Of a stretch of 21,227 nt of DNA, positions 1-7,283 are shown one piece after another. The stretch comes from Caryophanales bacterium UBA6331 (GTDB lineage Bacteria; Bacillota_I; Bacilli_A; RF39; UBA660): positions 36,123-57,349 of the forward strand of contig DJSP01000042.1 of the NCBI GenBank assembly GCA_002438065.1, given 5' to 3'. Both the position numbers and the translations under genes were made by a program. Each line of letters begins with the position of its first letter. Positions within the stretch are counted from its first letter, which is position 1. Below the pieces are notes generated by a model. The model was given only the letters and a program-made list of their open reading frames with translations. It was not told the DNA's origin and searched no databases.

Positions 1-2
1 AT

Positions 3-431
3 ACATTTAATGAAATAATAAATAGTACTAATATTAAAGTCTTAATTAATGAATACACTCTTTTATATAATAATAATTATACACCTATAATGCTAATTGG
101 ACTTGATAACAATTTAGATATTGATAAAGCTTTTAACTATGAAGAAAATAATTACTATAAAATAGTCCTATCTCATAAACCAGATAACTATGATTTAATT
201 GAAAATAAAAATATAAATTTATTCTTAGCTGGCAATTCCCTTAATGGTCAAATTAGACTTCCATTTATTGGCGCTATTATCAAAAAAGAAGGATCAAAAA
301 AATATTATGATGAAAAATATTACATTAATAATACTAATATATTTATCTCTAATGGTTTAGGTAATCCTAAATATGATATTAGATTTTTAAATACTCCTTC
401 AATTAATTTCTATAGATTATATAGCAAATAA
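3..431 (+). CDS. Metallophosphoesterase (YkuE-like), C-terminal part, active-site His lost
   Basis: The reading frame is open from the left edge, so the gene starts outside the window; 142 codons plus TAA are visible, and the ATG at 90 is an internal Met. The fragment resembles the C-terminal half of YkuE-type calcineurin-like phosphoesterases: an SHKPD motif (about 171-185), then GNSLNGQIRLP (231-263), then a GLG...IRFLNTP tail. In this family the second motif is normally GHSHGGQIRLP, with both His residues binding the catalytic metals. Here they are Asn (codon 234-236) and Leu (240-242). The first His (SHKPD) and the rest of the fold are kept and the frame is intact. The protein may be catalytically dead or retasked, but the N-terminal metal ligands cannot be seen. 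A hairpin follows the stop directly. Confidence 0.75.
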   Translation, partial: TFNEIINSTNIKVLINEYTLLYNNNYTPIMLIGLDNNLDIDKAFNYEENNYYKIVLSHKPDNYDLIENKNINLFLAGNSLNGQIRLPFIGAIIKKEGSKKYYDEKYYINNTNIFISNGLGNPKYDIRFLNTPSINFYRLYSK

Positions 432-468
432 AACTCCTTATCATAAAATAAAAAAGAAAGGAGTTTTT
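431..468 (+). terminator. Intrinsic terminator whose 3' arm carries the next gene's Shine-Dalgarno
   Basis: A 9-bp stem AAACTCCTT (431-439) / AAGGAGTTT (458-466) runs into a T-rich tract and begins on the last base of the upstream stop codon. The 3' arm contains GGAG (460-463), 8 nt before the ATG at 472, so folding the terminator hides the ribosome binding site of the next gene. Confidence 0.75.
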
Positions 469-471
469 CTT

Positions 472-693
472 ATGCAATATTATCCATATTATCAATATGA
501 TCAAAATAGAGGCTTTTGGGTACCATTACTTTTAGGTGGCCTTGGAGGAGCAGCTATAGTTGGGGCATCCCGTCCTAGACCAGTTTATGTAAATCCGAAT
601 CAAAATTACACACCATACCAAACTATGCCTTCTTATGGCTATAAATATTATGGTGGTTATAATTATAACCCCTATTACCCATATTATAGATAA
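472..693 (+). CDS. Small Tyr-rich protein, possible coat-type protein
   Basis: This 73-aa protein has 18 tyrosines (about a quarter of residues), clustered at both ends (MQYYPYYQY at the start, NPYYPYYR at the end). A short hydrophobic Gly/Ala-rich segment (about residues 15-32, WVPLLLGGLGGAAIVGA) could insert in a membrane. There is no clear cleavable signal peptide. The start is fixed by AAAGGAG 8 nt upstream. Tyr-rich short proteins of this style occur among spore-coat and cell-surface proteins of Bacillota, but I do not recognise a family and the coat idea is inference. Its last 71 bases overlap the 3' end of the rodA-like gene on the opposite strand. Confidence 0.7.
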   Translation: MQYYPYYQYDQNRGFWVPLLLGGLGGAAIVGASRPRPVYVNPNQNYTPYQTMPSYGYKYYGGYNYNPYYPYYR

Positions 694-1714
694 TACTTAA
701 AAGTATAATTATTGATAAACTAGAACTACCACCATAACTTAGTAATGGATAAGTTATTCCAATAATAGGAAATAAACCTATATTCATTAAAATATTAATT
801 ATAGATTGAATAACAATAAAATTAACACACGGTTTAACTACATACTTATCTTTACTTATTTTACCTAAGTAAATAATAAATATTAAAAATATTATCATAT
901 AAATAATAAAGCCAACTAAACCAAAATTATTAGTTAAAAGAGTTATTGCAAAATCAGTTACTGCTTCAGGAAAATAAACTCTTTTTTTAATACCCCAAAA
1001 TCCCGATAATGAAATACTTTTTATAGCTGTTTCTATTTGGTAACCTTCTCTATTAATAAAATTAGTTATTCTATCCATTCGATAAAAGAAATTAGTTCCA
1101 AATAAATTAATAAATAAATCATTATTAAAAGAATATAAGTATATAAAAGAAATAATAATAACTAGTGTAATAGATATTCCAAATATGTAATACCACTTAT
1201 TTAATTTTCTTAAGAATAAGAAAGTAATTAATATAACTATATAACTTATTATAGGTCCAGTATCAGGCTCCAAAAACACAAGTACACTAGGAATTAAAGT
1301 AATAATAAAACAAACTATTACATACTTAAAATCACTTAAATTATAGTTAATAGTAATATATCTTAAATATAGAATTAAACCTATTTTCATAAATTCACTA
1401 GCTTGAAAAGATATTCCAAATATTTTAATCCAAGACCTGCTCCCATTTACGTTTACTCCAAATAATAAAGTAACACCTAAAAGTATTATTCCTATTAAAT
1501 AAATATATAAACTATTATCTAATATAAAATTTATATTAATTATAGATAATAAATAAAAAATTAAAAGCCCTAAACTAAACCAAATAATTTCTTTAATATA
1601 ATAATTACTATAACTATCTAAATAATATTTCCCATAATAACTATTAACTATACTAATTATAATTAATAAAATTAAAGATATTATAAATTTCTTTTTCATA
1701 TTAATATTTTGCAT
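623..1714 (-). CDS. rodA: RodA/FtsW/SpoVE-family (SEDS) peptidoglycan glycosyltransferase
   Basis: This multi-pass membrane protein of 363 aa polymerises lipid II glycan strands together with a class B PBP. Family motifs are present in order: NGSRSWI (90-96), FQASEFMKIGLILYL (103-117), LEPDTG (148-153), GYQIETA (224-230), FPEAVTDFA (248-256) and PLLSYGGSS near the C-terminus. D254 in TDF corresponds to the catalytic Asp of RodA; the residue two before it is Val where most RodA proteins have His. The SYGGSS ending and absence of a long tail favour RodA or SpoVE over FtsW. No Shine-Dalgarno is visible before the ATG at 1714 or the alternative Met at residue 6, so translation may be leaderless. 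The last ~19 residues are encoded opposite the Tyr-rich gene. Confidence 0.85.
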   Translation of the reverse strand: MQNINMKKKFIISLILLIIISIVNSYYGKYYLDSYSNYYIKEIIWFSLGLLIFYLLSIININFILDNSLYIYLIGIILLGVTLLFGVNVNGSRSWIKIFGISFQASEFMKIGLILYLRYITINYNLSDFKYVIVCFIITLIPSVLVFLEPDTGPIISYIVILITFLFLRKLNKWYYIFGISITLVIIISFIYLYSFNNDLFINLFGTNFFYRMDRITNFINREGYQIETAIKSISLSGFWGIKKRVYFPEAVTDFAITLLTNNFGLVGFIIYMIIFLIFIIYLGKISKDKYVVKPCVNFIVIQSIINILMNIGLFPIIGITYPLLSYGGSSSLSIIILLSIIYNMGNRGYNYNHHNIYSHKKA

Positions 1715-1760
1715 ATTATTTTTATATTTATTACATATAATTTACTATAAGGAGGAACTT

Positions 1761-1991
1761 ATGGAGTTACCAGAAATCTTTAAAAATAAAATTAATATAA
1801 ACAAAGAAGATAAATATTATAGAGGTTCATTTGAAGAATCAAATGAATTGAAGTTACCAGCCAAAGTAAAAATTAGATATCAAAATCATGAATTTACTAC
1901 TACTATTGTTAATATGACTAATAATTATTATATAACTAAAGAAGGAAATGTCCTTTATAAAGAAGATGTTACTATAATTAGTCAAAATTAA
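1761..1991 (+). CDS. Small hypothetical protein
   Basis: This 76-aa soluble protein is charged at the N-terminus (KNKININKEDKYY) and beta-rich in the second half (VKIRYQNHEFTTTIVN, VLYKEDVTII). The start is fixed by AAGGAGG (1749-1755), 5 nt before the ATG. It is divergent from the rodA-like gene, with only 46 bp between the two starts. An intrinsic terminator starts on its stop codon. I do not recognise the family; the fold could be a small beta-barrel. Confidence 0.7.
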   Translation: MELPEIFKNKININKEDKYYRGSFEESNELKLPAKVKIRYQNHEFTTTIVNMTNNYYITKEGNVLYKEDVTIISQN

Positions 1992-2016
1992 AACTCCAAT
2001 TAAGGAGTTTATTTTA
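1991..2016 (+). terminator. Intrinsic terminator of the 1761-1991 gene
   Basis: Stem AAACTCC (1991-1997) / GGAGTTT (2004-2010) with a 6-nt loop is followed by ATTTTAG. The stem begins on the final base of the TAA stop. Confidence 0.75.
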
Positions 2017-2034
2017 GTTATTAAATTATTAATT

Positions 2035-2068
2035 TATAAGGATACTGCTTTATAGCAATATCCTTATA
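2035..2068 (-). terminator. Hairpin downstream of the Rpn-like gene
   Basis: A 10-bp perfect stem TATAAGGATA (2035-2044) / TATCCTTATA (2059-2068) has a second small stem (TGC/GCA) inside. It lies just past the minus-strand stop at 2076. The following T-tract is weak on either strand, so it may act as a 3'-end stabiliser rather than a strong terminator. Confidence 0.5.
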
Positions 2069-2075
2069 TAGGCAT

Positions 2076-2993
2076 TTAAAGATTTTCTATTTCATCTTTG
2101 GTAAGACCCGTTATTTCTGATACTTCAGAAATACTAGTTCCTTTAGATAATAATTTCTTGGCAATTGAAATTGCTTTTTGATTTTCGCCTTGAGATATTC
2201 CTTGAAGTATTCCTTCTTTTTCTGCTTCTCTTATCATTGCCCTCTCTAATTTTTCTTTTTCTTTTTCAGGATCATAATATATTAGATTCTCTATTGTTTG
2301 TGAATATTTTTCCATTATTTTCACTATCTCCTTTAAATCTTCATAATCCCCTGCTAATTCATAACTGTATTTTATGCTTCTTGATGTTAGTAGTTTTAAC
2401 GTTCTTATTGTCCAGTCATCTACATCTTTATTATATGAAATTTCATATACTTTATCAAGATTTACATGTACTATGGCTCCAGTATATCCTAATTTTTTCA
2501 TATTCTTTACATTTACATACTCATATTTATTTATTAAATCTGTTATATTTTTAAATGAATGGACATTTAAATTTATTTGATTACTTATTATTTCTTCGTA
2601 ATCTTCGCCTGATTTTATCATACTTAGCATTATTCCATAATTATAATTTCGATTTCTTATTAATATTACATTCGTATTATAATTATTTAATTCAACATTA
2701 ATATAACATAAAGAATTTTCTATAATTATTAAGTCTGTTATCATCTTTTTAGAATCATAACTTATTGTTTTTAATTCACTATCTTTTATTATAGAATTAT
2801 CAATATCTATTTCATTAAAATTAAGTAATTTAAACGCTAGTTTGATAATAAACTTTTCATTTGATTTTGCAACATATTTTAGAGCTCTATCATAAACTAT
2901 AGGTATTTGGAAATCTTCATCTATTTTTTTACCATTTGAAATTATTTCCTTATCTTCGCCATAAACAGTCTATTCTAAAATTTGATTAGTCAT
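2076..2993 (-). pseudogene. Rpn-family (PD-(D/E)XK) nuclease/transposase-like gene with an early amber codon
   Basis: An SD-led start exists at 2993 (GGAGG, then 9 nt, then ATG), but codon 8 is TAG (2970-2972). The same frame then stays open to TAA at 2076, giving about 305 codons, the usual length of Rpn-family proteins (recombination-promoting nuclease, PDDEXK fold). After the stop it continues TVYGEDKEIISNGKKIDEDF, then TDLIIIEN...YINVELN, which matches the D...ExN nuclease core. The C-terminus has the typical EKEGILQGISQGENQKAISIA region and a small helical tail ending SEITGLTKDEIENL. Only the part from an internal ATG at 2744 (222 aa) is open without readthrough. The single change and otherwise intact frame suggest recent inactivation. 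A TGG to TAG mutation is one possible origin. Confidence 0.75.
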
Positions 2994-3106
2994 TCTTTAT
3001 TACCTCCAATTTTTATTTATGAGTGATTTATTTTTCCTCCCTCTATATATATTTATTACCCAAAGAAATCCATTTTACTTGTTTTTTTCTTAAGTTTTTT
3101 AAAAAC

Positions 3107-3137
3107 ATGAAAAAAGATAACCACTTAAGTTACCTTT
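3107..3137 (-). terminator. Intrinsic terminator of the DUF4143-type ATPase gene
   Basis: On the minus strand, stem AAAGGTAAC / GTTATCTTT (3129-3137 with 3113-3121, one G-U pair) is followed by TTTTTTC. It lies 27 nt after the stop at 3164. Confidence 0.75.
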
Positions 3138-3163
3138 TGATACAGATTTTTATTTTTTGTAGT

Positions 3164-4441
3164 TTAGTTTTTTAGTGCCGTAATTGGTACAACATATACT
3201 CCATCTGGTCTTTTATATGCAGCTGTTGTAAGTCCGCAAATAACACATAGTACACTTGGTGCTTTACCATTTTCTTTTAATATAGAATCTCTTATATTTA
3301 TTAGATTTTTAGCAGCATAATCAATTTGATTAGCACCTAGTTTTATTTCAAATGCACACCATGAGCCATCTTCCAGTTCAATTACTTGATCAATTTCTTT
3401 ATTTTGATAATCTTGATAATGATAACATTTAGCATTAAAACTATCAGCATATACTTTTAAATCATGTATAACTAATGATTCGAATAGAAAACCAAATGTT
3501 TCTAAATCATTAATAAGTTTATCTTCAGTTATATTTAGAAGAGCACAAGCCATAGATGGATCAGCAAAATGTCTTTTTTCTGCTTGTTTAACTCTTACAC
3601 TATATCTTATATTTGTACTAAATGGCTCATCATTATCAAGTAAGAATAATCTATCGAACGCATCTAAATATGAAGATAAAGTATCAACATCAATGTCTTC
3701 ATTATCTATTTCTTTAATATCATTTTTTAATGCACTATTAGTTACAGTCGTACTTTCATTTCTAGCCAAAGATTTAAGTAACAACTTTACCTTATGTTTA
3801 TCCCTACTAATACCATCCAATCTATATAAATCATCATTTATTATTAAATTTATATACTCATTAACTATTTCTTTTGCATCACTAGCAGAATAATTTATAT
3901 TTCCAGGAAAGCCACCACGAATAATTAATCTGGCAAGATTTCTAAGTTCTACTTTACCAGTTGCTTTATCTATAAATTTTCCTTCGCAAATATCTTTTAA
4001 TGATATATCACCAGTTGAATCACCAGTTTCATAAAGTGACATAGTTCTCATATTAATTTTCCCGAATCTTCCAGCTCCACTATGTGAAATACCTTCTCTT
4101 TTAGGAGTACTTGACCCTGTTAAAATATATTGTCCTTTTAATCCTGTTCTATCGACATCATATCTTATTTCATCCCAAAGATTTGTAGCTTCTTGCCACT
4201 CATCAATCAGTTTTGGTTTTTCCCCCTCAAGAATTACCTGAGGTGACATTTTAGCAAGTTCTAACTCATTGGCTCCAGCTGCCGTATTAACATACAGCAA
4301 AGACTCACTTTTCGCATGATATCTAGCAGTCCATGTTTTGCCTGAATATTTTGGTCCTTCTACACATATTGCACCAAACAATCTTAAATATCTTTCAATT
4401 TTTTCATCAATTATTCTTTTTTTATAATTCTTTATTTCCAT
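3164..4441 (-). CDS. AAA-family ATPase with DUF4143 C-terminal domain
   Basis: This 425-aa protein has a P-loop ATPase domain followed by a DUF4143 domain. Walker A is GPKYSGKT (29-36), Walker B is KLIDEWQ (77-83) and the sensor-like segment is LTGSST (107-112). A GRFGKINMRTMSLYE stretch follows at about 124-138. Near the C-terminus, EIDQVIELEDGSWCAFEIKLG carries the E-x-K pattern of a PD-(D/E)XK-like fold that is common in this family. The start is supported by AAAGGAGCTTGTC before ATG. Members are widespread in gut bacteria, often mobile and of unknown biological role. By eye the gene uses more G/C-ending codons than its neighbours, which fits horizontal acquisition. It has its own terminator and sits behind three 23-bp direct repeats. 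Confidence 0.85.
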   Translation of the reverse strand: MEIKNYKKRIIDEKIERYLRLFGAICVEGPKYSGKTWTARYHAKSESLLYVNTAAGANELELAKMSPQVILEGEKPKLIDEWQEATNLWDEIRYDVDRTGLKGQYILTGSSTPKREGISHSGAGRFGKINMRTMSLYETGDSTGDISLKDICEGKFIDKATGKVELRNLARLIIRGGFPGNINYSASDAKEIVNEYINLIINDDLYRLDGISRDKHKVKLLLKSLARNESTTVTNSALKNDIKEIDNEDIDVDTLSSYLDAFDRLFLLDNDEPFSTNIRYSVRVKQAEKRHFADPSMACALLNITEDKLINDLETFGFLFESLVIHDLKVYADSFNAKCYHYQDYQNKEIDQVIELEDGSWCAFEIKLGANQIDYAAKNLINIRDSILKENGKAPSVLCVICGLTTAAYKRPDGVYVVPITALKN

Positions 4442-4500
4442 GACAAGCTCCTTTAAACATAATTAGATTATACAACATTTTTATTAATCATTCAATCATA

Positions 4501-4569
4501 TTCCGTGAGATTTTGTATTTTCATTCCGTAAGATTTTACATTTTCATTCCGTGAGATTTTTAAATTTCG
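4501..4569. repeat. Three tandem 23-bp direct repeats upstream of the DUF4143 ATPase
   Basis: Units start at 4501, 4524 and 4547, each beginning TTCCGTRAGATTTT and continuing with an A/T-rich stretch ending in TTTCA or similar. The period is exactly 23 bp. The third unit overlaps the stop codon of the AAA+ gene (4560-4562). Position between the two genes suggests tandem operator sites, or the edge of an inserted segment. Confidence 0.85.
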
Positions 4570-6071
4570 ACTATATCTTCTTTTAAAATAGTTTCTAATC
4601 TTTCTTTATCACTTACATCTTTACAGTTACTTGCATGTTTAATTATGCATTTTTCATATAAATTTCTAGCATACCTTGCATTGCCAAAATTATCATCATC
4701 AATATGTTTTTTAAATATATTCTCTACTTTACTTAAAGCATCACTATCTATTTTAAAATTAGCTTTCAAAGCAAACAACTTAAATATTTCTAGTAATTCA
4801 CTACTTGTATAATTTGGAAAATTAAAAGTATATCCAATACGTGATTTAATACCTGAATTAGATTCTAAGAATGGTTTCATTTCTTTAGTATATCCTGCAA
4901 ATATAACTACAAAATCGCCTCGATAATCTTCCATAGCTTTAATTAAAGTTGCAATTGCTTCTTCATTATAACTATTATTTTTACTATATAAAGTATATGC
5001 TTCATCTATAAATAGCACTCCACCCATTGCTTTATTAATAATAGCACTTGTTTTAGGACCAGTTTGACCAACATATTCTCCAACTAAATCTTTAGCAGTT
5101 ACTTCTACTAATTTATTATACTTAATATATTTTAAATCATATAAAATATCGGCAAGTATTCTAGCAACAGTTGTCTTACCAGTTCCCGGATTACCTAAAA
5201 AAACCATATGTAAATTAATATCATTTATTTTTACATCACCATTAGTCTTCTTCTTTAAACTAATTAAATCTATTAACTCATAAATTGTTTTCTTAATATC
5301 ATCTAAGCCAATTAAATCATTTAATTCTTTTAATATTTCATCTATATTTTTATCTTTGCTTAATGAAGGTACATCATTATTAAAAGCAATATAACTAACT
5401 AAATTATCTCTGAAAGTAGGATAATCTAAATTACTTTTATTAAAACTATTATTTATATATTCTTCTAATTTTTTATTATCTATTTCTTTATTTAATCTAT
5501 TTTTAACATCTTTAATTATAAACTCTGTATTTGGTAATACTTCTTTCAAATGATAATTAAAATAACTATTTTCTAATTCATTATCATTTTTAATAAATTC
5601 TTTTAATACATCTTCTTTATCATTTAATATAACAATATTTTTATTCTTACTATTATCTTTTAAAATATGAATTAATTTACTTATATTTAAATTATTTAGT
5701 CCTAATAAATTATTAATAACAATTATACCTGATTTATAATAATCTTTTAACTTAATAATATCATCTAATTCATTTAAAGAAATATAACTAACATTATTAT
5801 TAATTAAATAATTATTACTAACACCTTTTAATAAATTAATAATAGTATCTATTGTCTCCTTATTATTTCCATATAATAATATATTAAAATTAATATATAC
5901 TCCATCTTTATAACTATTAATATAAGTAATTATTTTCTTTAATAATTCTTTTGAATCATCTTCAAGTAACATATTATCCACTACATTTATATCAACTTTT
6001 TGTTCTTCTTTTTGATTTATATTAGTTAACGCTTTACCTCCAAAAAAATCTTTATAAACATCATCTAACAA
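4560..6071 (-). CDS. CbbX/SpoVK-type AAA+ ATPase with degenerate N-terminal AAA-like domain
   Basis: This protein of about 503 aa ends in a complete AAA+ module of the CbbX/SpoVK family: GLDDIKKTI (255-263), Walker A GNPGTGKTT (293-301), pore-loop GEYVGQTGPKT (331-341), Walker B VLFIDEA (352-358), sensor 1 FAGYT (391-395), Arg finger in SRIGYTF (R411) and sensor 2 GNARYARN (463-470). Residues ~60-230 look like a decayed second AAA domain: LLYGNNKETID aligns with a Walker A but lacks GKT. The start is abnormal. A good SD (AAAGGAG) leads to an ATG at 6086, but codon 5 in that frame is TGA (6072-6074), directly followed by the TTG at 6071. The protein is last in the TelA run and probably remodels a partner there (inference). 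Confidence 0.85.
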   Translation of the reverse strand: MLDDVYKDFFGGKALTNINQKEEQKVDINVVDNMLLEDDSKELLKKIITYINSYKDGVYINFNILLYGNNKETIDTIINLLKGVSNNYLINNNVSYISLNELDDIIKLKDYYKSGIIVINNLLGLNNLNISKLIHILKDNSKNKNIVILNDKEDVLKEFIKNDNELENSYFNYHLKEVLPNTEFIIKDVKNRLNKEIDNKKLEEYINNSFNKSNLDYPTFRDNLVSYIAFNNDVPSLSKDKNIDEILKELNDLIGLDDIKKTIYELIDLISLKKKTNGDVKINDINLHMVFLGNPGTGKTTVARILADILYDLKYIKYNKLVEVTAKDLVGEYVGQTGPKTSAIINKAMGGVLFIDEAYTLYSKNNSYNEEAIATLIKAMEDYRGDFVVIFAGYTKEMKPFLESNSGIKSRIGYTFNFPNYTSSELLEIFKLFALKANFKIDSDALSKVENIFKKHIDDDNFGNARYARNLYEKCIIKHASNCKDVSDKERLETILKEDIVEI

Positions 6072-6105
6072 TCATCTATTATCCATTTATTTCTCCTTTA
6101 TTTAC

Positions 6106-6132
6106 GAAAAAAGCATAATAATTTTATGCTTT
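6106..6132 (-). terminator. Hairpin between telA and the AAA+ gene
   Basis: On the minus strand, stem AAAGCATAA / TTATGCTTT (6124-6132 with 6110-6118) with a 5-nt loop is followed by TTTC. The 5' arm contains the telA stop codon. It may separate the AAA+ gene from the rest of the run or lower its expression. Confidence 0.65.
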
Positions 6133-7272
6133 AGGTACATTTATTTCAATTAATTTATTCTTTAATTCTTTTTCAATATTTTCAAGCATAGCTTCTGCTT
6201 CCATTCTCTTTGCATGTCCTTCTTCATGAATCTTTATAACACTGTCAATAGTTTCAATTAAATCTTGATTAGTCTTCTTAAGAGTTTCAATATCAATAAT
6301 AGATTTTTCTGCTTCAGTTGCAATATCTATTGAGCCTTGTTTTAAGGTTTCACTATTTTTCTTTAACATCTCATTTGTAAGATTAGAAACTGCTTGTTGT
6401 TCTTGTAATGCCTTCTTAGAATTATTAATGCCTAACGCTAAAACCATTTGATTTTTCCATAATGGAATAGTATTAGTAATTGTACTTTGAATTTTTTCAA
6501 CTAATTCAGCATCATTATTTTGTAACAATCTAATTTGAGGTGCCATTTGAATTGAAATAATTCTAGTTGTTTTTAAATCATATAATTTTTTTTCAAAACG
6601 ATTAATTTGACTTTCTAAATCTTGAACTTTTTGAGCATCTAATTGATCATGAGTTTCATTATATTTCTTTTGTGCTTCAATTAAGGTAACATTTTTTAGT
6701 TCTTCTAATTTTTTCTCTCCAGCAATAATATATAATGAAATTTCTTTAAAGTATTCTAAATTCTTTTCATACATAGTATCAAAAATAGTAATATCTTTAA
6801 GTAATTGTACTTTATTTTTCTCTAAATCTTTTTCAATTAAGTCAACATTTTTTTCGATTTTGTTATATTTAGCAATTACAGTATCAATTTCTTTCTTAGC
6901 ACTACTGAATAGTTTAAATATACCTTTCTTTTCACTTCCAATAGATGAATTAAATGATTTAATTTCACCTACTAAATTAGCTAGCAAAGCCCCAGTATCT
7001 CCAATATCCTTAGTTTTAACATCTTCTAGTACTGTATCTGAAAAAGTACTTATTTTATTTTGAGCCTTAGCACCATATTGAAGAACTAAATTTTGATCCA
7101 TAACATCTATTTTAGTAATAAATTCATCAACTGCTTTTTTCTCACTATCAGATAAGGCATCATAATTTAAAGATTTTTCTATTGTTTTATCTGTTATTTC
7201 TTTTCCTGATTCTGTTATCTCATTTACATTTTCACTATTTAATTTATCTTCTACTTTTAATTCTATATTCAT
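6124..7272 (-). CDS. TelA-family toxic anion resistance protein (YaaN/YceH-like)
   Basis: This 382-aa soluble protein is largely alpha-helical and coiled-coil, with no membrane segment. It matches the TelA family across its length: VLQYGAKAQNKISTFSDTVL near residue 65, then KKEIDTVIAKYNKIEKNVD and LYIIAGEKKLEEL in the middle, IQMAPQIRLLQNND, and the IPLWKNQMVLAL motif before a charged helical C-terminus. TelA proteins were named for tellurite resistance, but their biochemical function is not settled. In B. subtilis yaaN lies beside xpaC, and here the XpaC homologue is two genes upstream. The start follows AGGAG with suitable spacing, 11 nt after the stop of the preceding gene, so translation is probably coupled. 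Confidence 0.88.
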   Translation of the reverse strand: MNIELKVEDKLNSENVNEITESGKEITDKTIEKSLNYDALSDSEKKAVDEFITKIDVMDQNLVLQYGAKAQNKISTFSDTVLEDVKTKDIGDTGALLANLVGEIKSFNSSIGSEKKGIFKLFSSAKKEIDTVIAKYNKIEKNVDLIEKDLEKNKVQLLKDITIFDTMYEKNLEYFKEISLYIIAGEKKLEELKNVTLIEAQKKYNETHDQLDAQKVQDLESQINRFEKKLYDLKTTRIISIQMAPQIRLLQNNDAELVEKIQSTITNTIPLWKNQMVLALGINNSKKALQEQQAVSNLTNEMLKKNSETLKQGSIDIATEAEKSIIDIETLKKTNQDLIETIDSVIKIHEEGHAKRMEAEAMLENIEKELKNKLIEINVPKA

Positions 7273-7283
7273 ATCATTATCTC

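Noticed and set aside
2165..2580. Plus-strand open frames opposite the Rpn-like gene
   Set aside because: Leucine/serine/phenylalanine-rich shadow frames of a real minus-strand gene, with no SD.
3693..3893. Plus-strand 66-aa frame opposite the DUF4143 ATPase
   Set aside because: Antisense shadow; serine/leucine-rich and without translation signals.
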